From positions 1 through 63,302 of the forward strand of contig CAYMJV010000006.1 of the NCBI GenBank assembly GCA_964390545.1: a stretch of 63,302 nucleotides of DNA. The letters run 5' to 3'. The stretch comes from CAYMJV01 sp964390545. Lineage in GTDB: Bacteria > Desulfobacterota > BSN033 > UBA1163. Within the stretch, counting starts at the first letter, position 1; each line of letters opens with the position of its first letter. The notes below the pieces were generated by a model. The model was not told the DNA's origin, did not search any database, and was given only the letters and a program-made list of their open reading frames with translations. The position numbers and the translations under genes were made by a program. Positions 15,611 through 25,057 of the stretch are shown one piece after another.

Positions 15611-17584
15611 CTATAAGGCATAAACCTTTTTCCAAACAGCGAAATTTATAAACCCCCAGAGTTCTGTAATTCCAGTTTGTTTCTGTTTTCTTATAAGCGT
15701 ATCCCAATCCCTTCGAATCTTTGCTACGTCTAAAAAGTCTCTCAAATCATCGGTCATATAGCTTCTGAACTCTTCTTTCAATTCGTTCAGCCAATCATAT
15801 TCGGGCGTTGCAAACCCTATCTTGTCCTTTCTTAACCTTATTTCTTCGGGCAGCACCCCCTTTGTTGCAGCTCTTAATAGGTATTTGCTCCAGCCACTAT
15901 ATATTTTATAAACAGATGGTATTCGAAAAACATATTCAATGAGATCTAAATCGTCTGAAAATGGGGCTCTTGCCTCGATGGAAAATCTCATTGAATTTCT
16001 GTCCTCATACCTTAAAAGAGACTTTAAACTGGCTTCTGATATGAATTCATATAGCATTTTATTCAAGGATGTTGCAGGTTCTCCCATTGCCATCTGCAAT
16101 CTGTCTTTCTTCTCATTCAAAAACTCAAGACTTAAATAGTTGTTTTCCTTTCTTCTCGTCATTAGAATGAACTTTCTCGTAGAGCTCGGTATCAGCTTTC
16201 GATAGAGTACTTTTATGGAATATAAGAACACGTTCTTTAAATCTACTGGTGAGTTTCCAAAACTTCCCAACTCCCTTATAAGGTCACCAATTGCAAATGC
16301 CTTTAACATTTCTAGAAAGAACGTGCCATGATAAGGGGCGTATCCGGTAAAAAGTTCATCTCCCCCTTGCCCATCCAGAAGAACCTTAATTCCATTCTCC
16401 CTGGCCAACTTCATAACTCTATATTGAGCGTAGATACTCGTAGAACCAAAGGGTATATCTTGGGTGTAAACAAGATCCTCGAGATCCTCAATTAATTCAT
16501 TAGATTTAGGAAATGTCCGATACCATGACGTTTTCGTTCGATCAACCACTATCTTTGCCCACTTGCTCTCATCGATTGCCTGACCGTCATAACTTGCAGT
16601 GAATACCTTTTGCACTTCCCCAACTTGTTTTATGTTTTCTTTCTCAAGCATTAAATTAATAAAACAAACTATTGCTGAGCTATCAATTCCCCCACTGAGA
16701 CAAGTGCCAACTGGAACATCCGAACGAAGACGCAAAGATACCGCATTAAAGAGAAGCTCTCTCGTTTTGTCTACATAGTCATTCATTCGTTCTTTATTAA
16801 AAGTTTCCCATTTATCTGCATAATCGAGTGAATAATATCTCCACTTTCTTAGAGTGTTAGTAGACAAGCAATAATAGAAGGCAAAACACGGCTGAAGCTC
16901 AAAAATGTTTTTAAAAAATCCTTCATCTTCATGCTCTTTCATACCAAAAAATAGATAATCAAATACTGCTTCGGAGTTTATCTCCCTTTTAACAAACGGC
17001 AGGTTGATCAAAGCCTTTATCTCGGACGCAAAGGCAAAATAACCTCGATTGGCATAATAATAGAAAGGTTTTACGCCAAATCTGTCCCTTGCGCCAAAGA
17101 GAACATTATCTCTTCTGTCATAGATTACAAAAGACCACATCCCATTAAATCGGCTAAGACATTTTTCCTGCCATTGTTCATATGCAGCCAACAAAACCTC
17201 AGTGTCCGTGTTTGTTTTGAAGTCATATCCGAGAGTTTCTAATTCTTTTCTCAGTTCCAAATAGTTATAAATCTCTCCATTATATACGATCCAGATTGTA
17301 CTATCTCGGTTACTCATTGGTTGATGCCCTGAGGGAGAAATATCAATGATTGATAATCTCCTGTGTCCGAGAAGCAAATTTGTGGATTTATCAAATGTCT
17401 CAACCCTTTGGCCCGCCACTTTGCTATCCGGACCTATGAGATGATATAGTTTATTCGTTTGTGTGTGCACAGCCAGAAACCCCTCGTCATCTGGCCCCCT
17501 GTGAATAAGGGTATCTGTCATTCTCTTAATCCAGTTATTTTCAATTTTCCCTTTGAAGCTAAATATGCCTGCTATCCCACACAC
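15611..17584 (-). CDS. asnB: AsnB-type glutamine-dependent amidotransferase (copy 2)
   Basis: A 657-aa close paralogue of copy 1 with the same domain order: Cys2 glutaminase domain (MCGIAGIFSF, RGPDDEGF, NGEIYNYLELRKE) and synthetase domain with PP-loop SGGIDSS. The start is GTG 17584, placed by the Cys2 nucleophile and by AAGGA at 17594-17598 nine bases upstream. It probably amidates a uronic acid carboxyl group in the repeat unit (inferred from context). Its pairing with a GT4-like gene upstream mirrors copy 1, which suggests duplication of an amidotransferase/glycosyltransferase unit. Confidence 0.88.
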   Translation of the reverse strand: MCGIAGIFSFKGKIENNWIKRMTDTLIHRGPDDEGFLAVHTQTNKLYHLIGPDSKVAGQRVETFDKSTNLLLGHRRLSIIDISPSGHQPMSNRDSTIWIVYNGEIYNYLELRKELETLGYDFKTNTDTEVLLAAYEQWQEKCLSRFNGMWSFVIYDRRDNVLFGARDRFGVKPFYYYANRGYFAFASEIKALINLPFVKREINSEAVFDYLFFGMKEHEDEGFFKNIFELQPCFAFYYCLSTNTLRKWRYYSLDYADKWETFNKERMNDYVDKTRELLFNAVSLRLRSDVPVGTCLSGGIDSSAIVCFINLMLEKENIKQVGEVQKVFTASYDGQAIDESKWAKIVVDRTKTSWYRTFPKSNELIEDLEDLVYTQDIPFGSTSIYAQYRVMKLARENGIKVLLDGQGGDELFTGYAPYHGTFFLEMLKAFAIGDLIRELGSFGNSPVDLKNVFLYSIKVLYRKLIPSSTRKFILMTRRKENNYLSLEFLNEKKDRLQMAMGEPATSLNKMLYEFISEASLKSLLRYEDRNSMRFSIEARAPFSDDLDLIEYVFRIPSVYKIYSGWSKYLLRAATKGVLPEEIRLRKDKIGFATPEYDWLNELKEEFRSYMTDDLRDFLDVAKIRRDWDTLIRKQKQTGITELWGFINFAVWKKVYAL

Positions 17585-17729
17585 CGTATGAATTCCTTTA
17601 TGTCCATGTTTTCAACAAATCAGGTTATCTAAATAGGAGGTTTACCCAAAACGCCCCGATTAACCCTCTGTTGAAAAAAATACCTGCCTCTATTGGGGAA
17701 AAGATTCCTATCCGCTTAATCACTCTGCA

Positions 17730-18869
17730 CTATTTTTTCCGTCGTTTAGATGCCATGATGGCTTCATATTCGGCTTTCAGTTTCGCTGCGATCTTTAGTG
17801 GGTCATGCCATCTCTCTACATAGGCTCGGCCACGCCGTCCAATCTCCGGCAATTCGTGCCTGCGAAAAGTGAGCCACTCTTTCAAAACTTCATGTATTGT
17901 TGTCGGGGTGACATTGATGATCGGCAAATCCTTCCGCATCTGTTCAGGGATAAATTTCAGGTCTCCTTCGCGTATGTAACAAATCACTGGTTTGCCTAAA
18001 GCCATAAGTTCAACAGCTAGTCCTCCATACCATCCGCAGAGCAACTGGTCAATAAGCAAGTCTGCGGATTCATAAATGCGGCGAGCTTCTGCGTGAGATA
18101 TCCCTTCTACCAGTCTCAGTTCCAGAGGAACACCTTCTCTCTTAAGTCGGGAAATAGCATCCAAGATGTATTTAGTTCCTTTCACACCTCGGTGGCTTGG
18201 TGCGTGGAGTATTACTGGCACTTTTGGATCAAGATTCTCATTATTTACAGGTCGCCAATCTCTCAGATCGATGTGCGAATATGGTAGAAATTGGGCGTAG
18301 GGCGGCAAAACCGATAACAAATCCGGGTTAAGAGCAAAAATTCGATCTGCATATTTGGCAAATTTATTAATACAAAACCGCTTGTGAGAATCAGATTTCG
18401 CTGAGTAGTATCCATGCTCTACTTCGCTGGCTGGATTAATCTCGAAATTTGCCAGGCAAAAATTTCCTTGACGTGCATCATCCCCTTGATAAGTTACGAC
18501 AATTCCTTTAGCTGCCATCTTTAACAAAGGGAGATCCCATAGATCAAATAGGCAATATGCTTTTCTTATCAGGGACTTATGAATTGTCTCATTTTCAGCG
18601 AATCTATGCACCATAATGGATTGACCAGCATTGAAATGGATAATATGAAAATTTCGAAGAGCCCGCCATAGTAACTTTAGACGTTTGGCGTCTCGCATAA
18701 TAACATTATCTCCATCCCTCCAAATTACCTCATCCGTTTCGTAACCGAAAGGGTTGCTAGAAAAAGAGACTGCCCAGCTGTCAAGACCAAGTTCCCTTTC
18801 AGCACGAGCAAGCCTCTGAGGGTTTCCTGCCACCGTACCAGGGCAATGCAGTACTCGAATCTTATCCAT
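17730..18869 (-). CDS. GT-B glycosyltransferase, divergent family 4 type (paralogue A)
   Basis: A 379-aa protein beginning DKIRVLHCPGTVAGNPQRLA, with donor-domain segments VILHAPSHRGVKGTKYILDA and YGGLAVELMALGKPVICYIR. The latter holds the conserved Glu of GT4 donor sites. The 20889-22022 product shares this pattern (xxHAxxHxGxxGTKYI), so the two are paralogues. The gene sits between an SDR gene and AsnB copy 2, with 145 nt between it and AsnB. A cytoplasmic sugar-transfer role is inferred, and the donor is unknown. Confidence 0.75.
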   Translation of the reverse strand: MDKIRVLHCPGTVAGNPQRLARAERELGLDSWAVSFSSNPFGYETDEVIWRDGDNVIMRDAKRLKLLWRALRNFHIIHFNAGQSIMVHRFAENETIHKSLIRKAYCLFDLWDLPLLKMAAKGIVVTYQGDDARQGNFCLANFEINPASEVEHGYYSAKSDSHKRFCINKFAKYADRIFALNPDLLSVLPPYAQFLPYSHIDLRDWRPVNNENLDPKVPVILHAPSHRGVKGTKYILDAISRLKREGVPLELRLVEGISHAEARRIYESADLLIDQLLCGWYGGLAVELMALGKPVICYIREGDLKFIPEQMRKDLPIINVTPTTIHEVLKEWLTFRRHELPEIGRRGRAYVERWHDPLKIAAKLKAEYEAIMASKRRKK

Positions 18870-18900
18870 CCAAATTCCTCAGATAACTCCTACTTCAATT

Positions 18901-19761
18901 TCATAGCATTTGGTGCAAACCATCAAATAGACGAGTCTTGGGGTAAACACCCAACATCTCCTTCATTCGCGCATTGTCCCCGATCAGATCCCCCTGCGGA
19001 TTTTTATCAGTATATTTTACAATCGCCTTTTTCTCTGTTACGCTCTCAATCACTTTCACCAAATCTGAAATTGTCACATTCTCATCTCCCGCTACATTGA
19101 AAAGATCGGATGTTTGTAAATTCAAGGCTGGCTCAAATACCCGTATAGCATCTTCAACGTAAATTGGATTGATTCGGAGGCCTGGATTGCCTTCTATCAT
19201 GATAGTTTGTCCATTTAGGACTTTGCTCACCAGAGTTGGAATAAGCATGCCTTTCTGGCCGGGCCCATACACAAAGAAGAAACGAAAGACAACAGTGCGA
19301 AAGAACAGTTTATAGTTGGCAATTAATAACTCTGCATTTTGTTTTGAACTCAGGTAGAAGTTCAGGGGATTGACTGGGTCAGTCTCTGCGAATTTCTCAT
19401 AGCTGTAGCCATAGACACCACCGCTCGAGGCAAAGACAAAATGTTCGACGCCCGCTTTTCGTGCATACTCCAAGAGTTGAAATGTGCTCTTGACATTCAT
19501 ATCAAAGATATCGCCAGCGCTTTCAGGAAATTGTTTGTAAAACTTTGACTGTGCGAGATGAATAATGGCATCGACATGTTTTGGCAACCGTGAATACTCT
19601 AAGGGCATGGTCAAGTCTTGATGGATCCAGTGAACCCCAGTGGGAGCATTCTCAACTGGTATTCTTCTCACTAGCTCAAAGATTTCATGTCTGTTTCGAA
19701 ACAAATGAACAAGGCGACTACCAATAAACCCAGTCGCACCTGTAAGCAATATTTTCGTCAT
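18901..19761 (-). CDS. NAD-dependent epimerase/dehydratase (extended SDR)
   Basis: A 286-aa SDR with the dinucleotide motif GATGFIGSRLV at residues 7-17. A conserved SSGGVYGYS segment supplies the active-site Ser, and the catalytic pair is in FYLSSKQNAEL (YxxxK). It is short for an extended SDR but complete in the catalytic core. Likely work is nucleotide-sugar epimerisation, reduction or dehydration for the repeat unit. The exact reaction cannot be read. It is 9 nt downstream of a methyltransferase gene. Confidence 0.85.
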   Translation of the reverse strand: MTKILLTGATGFIGSRLVHLFRNRHEIFELVRRIPVENAPTGVHWIHQDLTMPLEYSRLPKHVDAIIHLAQSKFYKQFPESAGDIFDMNVKSTFQLLEYARKAGVEHFVFASSGGVYGYSYEKFAETDPVNPLNFYLSSKQNAELLIANYKLFFRTVVFRFFFVYGPGQKGMLIPTLVSKVLNGQTIMIEGNPGLRINPIYVEDAIRVFEPALNLQTSDLFNVAGDENVTISDLVKVIESVTEKKAIVKYTDKNPQGDLIGDNARMKEMLGVYPKTRLFDGLHQML

Positions 19762-19769
19762 AGATTTGC

Positions 19770-20813
19770 TCAGTAATGTATGCTTTGTGATCTGCCCAGT
19801 GCCGCAATACCACTCGGAATTATATTAAATGTTTCTAATATCAAACCATGCTCTTTAAACCAGCTACGCACTTCTTCGGGGGTATGTCGCCAAGCGTATT
19901 TGGGATGATACCAGTCGAAGTTGATGATGACGTTTGTCACAAAGTCATATTCGTCATTCCAGAAGCATTTCATGACATTCCAATAGAAGAAACGCTGCAC
20001 GTCCTGCGTGCCGGCTTGAATACCCAACAATGGTATGTCATCTGGAATCATCACTTCGGTCTTAAGGTCAGACAAAGCCTTGCCCAAGCGGGTGACACCT
20101 TGACAGAACTTATAGCACTCTTCGGACGTAATTTTAGTTGTATACGTCCTCACATAGTCATCTGTAAATTCACGTATCGGGCTTTTACGCCTATATACGT
20201 AGGCGGCAAGATACCCACCTCTACACAGGTGCTTTACCAGAGAAGAAAATGAATGTGCTGTATTCGGTGTATGGTGCAAAACCTGATCACAAGAGATATA
20301 ATCGAAGACGCCGGATGCAAATGGCAAGCGATTCAAGTCAGCCTGCAGGATATGCACGTTAGGTAAATGACCCAGGTGGCGATAAGTCGCCAAGGCGGCC
20401 TCTTGACTTAGATCAATTGCTATCACAGTCGATCCTGACTCTGCAAACATCGCCGCATCTACACCGCTGCCAGTACCCGCATCAAGAACTAATCTCTTAC
20501 TTTGTAAGAAGTCCAAGAGTTTATCACGCGTCCCAAAGCCAAAACGCTCTAAGTACCAATTCTGGCGAGTGCTGCGGGTGGGCTCATCGTAACCATAAGA
20601 ATCACCAATGAGTTTCCACTTGAAAGAAAAGGTTTCATCTACTCCAGCGTCTTTAGCGAAAAAAGGTACCCCTTCCAGAATAGGGAACCGGTTACCTGAA
20701 GCATCCCGAAGCACCCCTGTCGCTAACTCCGCATCATTCTGCTCAATTACTTCCAGTATTAAGGACGATCCATCAAGGGGTGAACGAAGAAATTCCACAA
20801 GAGATGATTTCAC
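19770..20813 (-). CDS. Class I SAM-dependent methyltransferase with Trm112-like N-terminus
   Basis: A 347-aa protein. Residues 1-60 look like a Trm112/YcaR-type domain (FLRSPLDGSSLILEVIEQND, FPILEGVPFF). The Rossmann fold follows with motif I LVLDAGTGSGVDAAMFAESG, motif II ISCDQVLHHTPNTAHSF, and a long C-terminal region with ending DWYHPKYAWRHTPEEVRSWF. The last 150 residues closely match the methyltransferase at 31814-32731 (YVYRRKSPIRE against YVYRKKAPVRE), so these are paralogues. It probably methylates a glycan or lipid-linked sugar. The acceptor is unknown. Confidence 0.85.
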   Translation of the reverse strand: MKSSLVEFLRSPLDGSSLILEVIEQNDAELATGVLRDASGNRFPILEGVPFFAKDAGVDETFSFKWKLIGDSYGYDEPTRSTRQNWYLERFGFGTRDKLLDFLQSKRLVLDAGTGSGVDAAMFAESGSTVIAIDLSQEAALATYRHLGHLPNVHILQADLNRLPFASGVFDYISCDQVLHHTPNTAHSFSSLVKHLCRGGYLAAYVYRRKSPIREFTDDYVRTYTTKITSEECYKFCQGVTRLGKALSDLKTEVMIPDDIPLLGIQAGTQDVQRFFYWNVMKCFWNDEYDFVTNVIINFDWYHPKYAWRHTPEEVRSWFKEHGLILETFNIIPSGIAALGRSQSIHY

Positions 20814-20888
20814 AACTAAAACTCCTCATATGGAGTTACTCTAGACTTCAGTGATTAGTATTCGAGGAACGGTCTCCCGCCTCTCGAG

Positions 20889-22022
20889 CTAAGAACTAAT
20901 TCTCGCATACAAATTAATTAGCTGCTTGGCCAGTTTTTCGTTGTCATGGAGGCGAAGAATAGAGGCGCGAGTGATCCTTTTTTTATTCGCCAGTTCCTCT
21001 GGGTGAGTTAAGTAATATTCAAGCGTTTTTTCCAGATCCTTGATTGTAGTAAATATAAACCCAGAGTTTTTCAATTCGTTATTCATAAATTCAGGACGAA
21101 CGTAAGTAATGGTTGGAACTTCAAAAAACATACTCTCAATTTGCGCATTGGCGTAATAACCCATCTTCATTTTACCAATGGAAAGGTCTGCATCTTTATA
21201 TTCCTCCAAAACTCGCTCATAGGGTACACCACTGAGAAAAACAAAATCAATTTTATACCCTTTTTCCTTTAAATGATGAATTGCTTCTCCAATATATTTA
21301 GTACCTTCGATACCAGCATGGTTGGTTGCATGCACAATTTTTATGTCATCTTTCCCAATACGTTTATTATGTTGCACGGAAAAATCTTGGCAACTGATTT
21401 CTGGCGCAAAAAAAGGGAAGTGTTCTGCTTCAGGGACAAAGTCCTTTAAATCAGGCGTTGTAACCAAAAACAAATCTCCATATTTTTCGGCCATCTTATT
21501 CCTTCGTTTAATAATTTTACTTTTACATATACTCGCATTATAATTACACTCTTGACATATGTTAAATTCTGGATGTAACGACATATTTCTTTCCCGGTCT
21601 CGTATTTCACACCCGCGGTAGTGAATCACAACTTTTCTACCCATTATCTTTAAGAAGCGGAGATCCCATCCTGATATTGACATCGTGGTTGCAAAATGTA
21701 GATGTACAACCTTGTATTTTGCCACTACTTTCCAAAGAAAGAAAAACTCCTGGAAGGCCTGAATAGGAGGCCAACGAGAGGTAGGCTTTTGCAAATCACA
21801 TTTATCCCAAACTTCACTGGTTCCTACGGCTAAATAATCAGCTTTCATTCCAAATTTCCTTAAAATTATCACCGTAAAATAGGGAATATGGACCATATAA
21901 GATATATGCAGAACAGAGTTTTCGTACCAGATTCTTTTGCGCTTTTTTGATAAAAAATAATTAATGGGATATAAGAATATCAGTGTCCCTTGATAAATTA
22001 GATTCCACAAAAGCCGCTTCAC
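20889..22022 (-). CDS. GT-B glycosyltransferase, divergent family 4 type (paralogue B)
   Basis: A 377-aa protein. The N-terminus is hydrophobic and basic (FLYPINYFLSKKRKRIWYEN), which suggests membrane association. The donor half has DDIKIVHATNHAGIEGTKYI and NAQIESMFFEVPTITYVRPE, parallel to the 17730-18869 product. A Cys cluster (CQECNYNASICKS, near residues 155-167) is unusual for GT4 and could bind a metal or form a structural site. The gene lies just downstream of the AsnB relic. Confidence 0.75.
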   Translation of the reverse strand: MKRLLWNLIYQGTLIFLYPINYFLSKKRKRIWYENSVLHISYMVHIPYFTVIILRKFGMKADYLAVGTSEVWDKCDLQKPTSRWPPIQAFQEFFFLWKVVAKYKVVHLHFATTMSISGWDLRFLKIMGRKVVIHYRGCEIRDRERNMSLHPEFNICQECNYNASICKSKIIKRRNKMAEKYGDLFLVTTPDLKDFVPEAEHFPFFAPEISCQDFSVQHNKRIGKDDIKIVHATNHAGIEGTKYIGEAIHHLKEKGYKIDFVFLSGVPYERVLEEYKDADLSIGKMKMGYYANAQIESMFFEVPTITYVRPEFMNNELKNSGFIFTTIKDLEKTLEYYLTHPEELANKKRITRASILRLHDNEKLAKQLINLYARISS

Positions 22023-22103
22023 TGTTTACTCCAAAGATGAAGGCTCTTCATTCATAATTCAAAGATGAAAATGCATCAAATCTTCACAACAAGTGAATCA
22101 TTG

Positions 22104-22772
22104 TCACGAAACAAACGCCCAACATTTTCTAGACACAGAGTTAGATTGAATCCAGTTGAAAATCTGCTTTTGGGCATCCCGGAGAGATTTTTCAATACGT
22201 TTTTTAAGAGGATCTTTGCAGCACTGCACGATCGGAGTGCTGAAACGCATCTTTGGCCGACTTAAACTGTCCTCCGAAAAAAACTGTGCAGCGCTCCTCT
22301 CGAGCAAGTATTTCGTTTTCACGTGTTGTGCGAAGCCGTTCGCGAGAATGTTGAGAGGAAGGGGAAGGGAAAAAGCAGGCTCGACACGTTTATGATCTAA
22401 TAGAGGAACCTGAAGCTCCAATGAGTCCGCCCTACTCGTGCGGTCAATTTTTCTCAGGATGTCATCGAGTAAATACATTTTGAAATCCCGGGCTTGGAAA
22501 AACGTCACTTGATCAATTGTTCCTATTATATCCATGCTGGTACTGACAAGAGGACTAATGGGGGCATGGGCAGTGAGTAATTGCTGTTGACATTGATTGT
22601 TGAATATCCCAGGTTGAGTGTTATGTTTTCGCTGGATATCCATTCCTTGGTAAGAGGCCAGTTTCTTTGTCCCGGGCACCATCCCGTATCTCGAGAGTAA
22701 ACTAACCATAACAATTATAAAAGCAATCAAGCTTCCACATTGAATTACTGAATAATGGTGTGGAAGAAACAA
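22104..22772 (-). pseudogene. AsnB relic (C-terminal synthetase fragment)
   Basis: The 222-codon frame encodes only the end of an AsnB synthetase. From about residue 98, KMYLLDDILRKIDRTSRADS, LELQVPLLDHKRVE and HVKTKYLLERSAAQFF are unmistakable. The Cys2 glutaminase domain and the SGGxDS loop are absent, and the first ~50 residues do not resemble AsnB. This is the remains of a fourth amidotransferase. The 218 nt upstream (22773-22990) contain no gene that I recognise and may be the decayed remainder. Confidence 0.8.
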
Positions 22773-22990
22773 GGGAAAACTTATAAATCTAAAATCTCTG
22801 TGAAAATTCCTTGCGGGATATTATGATAGTTTAATCACAATTCTCTACATCCCTCCTTCGTCAGTAAAACGCAAAATCCAGCTAACTTCTTTTATTACAG
22901 ATATTCATGAACCTTTACAAAAAACATAAATCAGAGAACTAAAATTATGCTCCTTACTCTCCTCTCCAAGCTGAAGGGTTAGAATACCTC

Positions 22991-23731
22991 TCACTTTTTC
23001 CACAGAATACATTCAAAAACTGTTGTTAATCCAAAGGGTCGTTGAGGATAAAAAACCCGGACTTCTTTAATTTCATGGTTGATGATAATAGAACCTTCAT
23101 GGTCGAATTCGACCAACTCTAAGCCACTCATGTTGGCTAAAGTAATTATCTTACTTTTACTAAGGACTACCGGAGATCTGTCTCTGCCTATCAAATGTTT
23201 CAATAGGATTTTTGATGTAATTCTAACAGTAGCAAGGTTTTTTTCTTTTAAACCCCTATTTATCAACAAGTGGACATACCATCCTGTTGCATTACCGCAT
23301 ATATAAATTCTACCGCCTTTTTTCAACACTCTTGCAAACTCCTTAATCGTTTTATTGCAATCACTAAACATCAGAGCACCACAACAGAAAATGTTGTCAA
23401 ACTTTTCTTCAGTATAAGGTAACTGCTCCATATTTCCAAACCTATAATGAATATTTTGAACATTATTGATTTCTGAAAGGTGGTTTGCCAGAAAAAGTCT
23501 AGTCGTATTGATATCTATACCTTCCACATACCTGTTCTCAAGAGCCAAAGCCAAGGTCCATTGACCAATACCACATCCACAATCCAAAACCATTTCCTTC
23601 CCACAAAAATCAATTGCCCTAATTCTTTTTAAGTAATCCTCAAAGTTTCTTTCCTCGACCTCTATACGAAAAAACTCTTTGTCGTATGAAGACATTAAAT
23701 CTTTTACTTTAGGATCAATTGCAAAATTCAC
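22991..23731 (-). CDS. Class I SAM-dependent methyltransferase
   Basis: A 246-aa Rossmann methyltransferase. Motif I is EMVLDCGCGIGQWTLALALE near residues 47-66, followed by VEGIDINTTRLFLANHLSE, NIFCCGALMFSDCNKTIKEF, and the ARVLKKGGRIYICGNATGW strand. It is of the ubiE/methyltransf_11 type. It starts 12 nt after the deacetylase-like gene and ends the unusual 22.9-32.7 kb block. The substrate is probably a glycan or lipid carrier-linked sugar (inferred). Confidence 0.82.
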   Translation of the reverse strand: MNFAIDPKVKDLMSSYDKEFFRIEVEERNFEDYLKRIRAIDFCGKEMVLDCGCGIGQWTLALALENRYVEGIDINTTRLFLANHLSEINNVQNIHYRFGNMEQLPYTEEKFDNIFCCGALMFSDCNKTIKEFARVLKKGGRIYICGNATGWYVHLLINRGLKEKNLATVRITSKILLKHLIGRDRSPVVLSKSKIITLANMSGLELVEFDHEGSIIINHEIKEVRVFYPQRPFGLTTVFECILWKK

Positions 23732-23743
23732 TTGTCAACTTTC

Positions 23744-25057
23744 CTAAAAAGGATAGATCAAATTTGTCCATTTAATAGATATACTTCTTCGGCCAGTATA
23801 ATCAGCTGAATTCAATTCTACATCCTGAATTCTTATACTTTCGCCATCTCTTTTAATGAAGATTGAGGTGTTTTCTGGATCAGGTGTATAAAAAGTTATT
23901 CCTTGCAATTCTTCGATCTTTGGAATGTAGTCCCCATAAATTCCGTCCCTTACCTTTTCAATTAGAACTTCTATCTGGTTATCGCCCTTTATATGATAAA
24001 GCCATTGCAGATTGGAACAAGTGCAGTGGTAGTTTAGGAGTCTTGAAACCGTAGTTATAAAGATATCCCCGCTTTTGTTTAAGACTGATAAGTCATGCAG
24101 TGCCTCCAAACTATCTTGGTCAAAGTATGGGAATTCATTCCTTGAAGCTACTCCATCCCTAGACCTTAGACACCCTAGATGTTGATAAATAACCGTAATG
24201 CCATTTAGTGATATCAGTCGTCGGAGGTTCTCTTGGGACAGTTGCAATCGCAAGGTAGTGCTATCAGGAGCAAATTTCAACGGTCTATTAAATCTGAATC
24301 TTTTGAATGTATAAACGTCCCTTTTATCTCTTAAAAGGTCAATGCCAAACAGAGGTTCACTGAATTTCAATGATCGTATAACTTCTGGTAAGTTTCTGCG
24401 CGCCAATAATGGTGGTAATTTCCTAAGCAAGTGCCCTGTTTCAATTGCAAGTTCCTTTAGCACCCTTTTCCTATCTTGGCCGAATTCATTCGTATAATTA
24501 GAATCCAAATTGAAATATTTAATTCCATATTGCGTGGTAATATCCGTGTGGTAGGCAATACTGCTTGGCAGATCGCCATGTTGATAATAGCCAGACTTTC
24601 CTCCTATATTTTGGAGATTATTCACAGTACTATGGTTAGTCCATACCCTAACATAAATATCATTCGCCTTTAATTCCTCTAAAGCTCCTTCAGCCATCTC
24701 ACGTTTAAATCCGCCTACAAAATCAAAATCCCCATAAGTATGTAATACGTCCAAATAACCTGCTTTCATCAACTCTAGCATTTTCGGCGCATATTGAGAA
24801 CGCTTAGAACTTGTACCCTCAAAATACGAAATATTCATCCTTGGGTTCGCTGTATAAAAGAAAAAACTATCACCCATTTCCAGATTAAGGCCTTCCCCTA
24901 GCTTTGTTTGCCTTTCAGTATTCAAATACTCATGAATTTCAAGAAAAGCACCCCAATCCATATATTCAGCATCGTTTGAAATTGTCAAGGCGCATTTGTA
25001 GGGAAATGGAAATTTCCGAAGTTCAATCCTTCTAGGCATAAGTTCCCTGGTTATCAT
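23744..25057 (-). CDS. Polysaccharide-deacetylase-like (beta/alpha)-barrel protein, unassigned
   Basis: A 437-aa protein that I cannot place firmly. Its start FPYKCALTISNDAEYMDW is like the first strand of CE4/NodB-type deacetylases (a TFDDG-like site with Asp29). HTYGDFDFVGG, WTNHSTVNN and YYQHGDLPSSIAYHTD supply His and Asp residues that could bind a metal. The last ~110 residues look like a beta-rich accessory domain. It overlaps the upstream glycosyltransferase gene by 26 nt, or by less if ATG 25039 is used. There is no signal peptide, so it would act in the cytoplasm, which is unusual for a deacetylase. Confidence 0.55.
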   Translation of the reverse strand: MITRELMPRRIELRKFPFPYKCALTISNDAEYMDWGAFLEIHEYLNTERQTKLGEGLNLEMGDSFFFYTANPRMNISYFEGTSSKRSQYAPKMLELMKAGYLDVLHTYGDFDFVGGFKREMAEGALEELKANDIYVRVWTNHSTVNNLQNIGGKSGYYQHGDLPSSIAYHTDITTQYGIKYFNLDSNYTNEFGQDRKRVLKELAIETGHLLRKLPPLLARRNLPEVIRSLKFSEPLFGIDLLRDKRDVYTFKRFRFNRPLKFAPDSTTLRLQLSQENLRRLISLNGITVIYQHLGCLRSRDGVASRNEFPYFDQDSLEALHDLSVLNKSGDIFITTVSRLLNYHCTCSNLQWLYHIKGDNQIEVLIEKVRDGIYGDYIPKIEELQGITFYTPDPENTSIFIKRDGESIRIQDVELNSADYTGRRSISIKWTNLIYPF

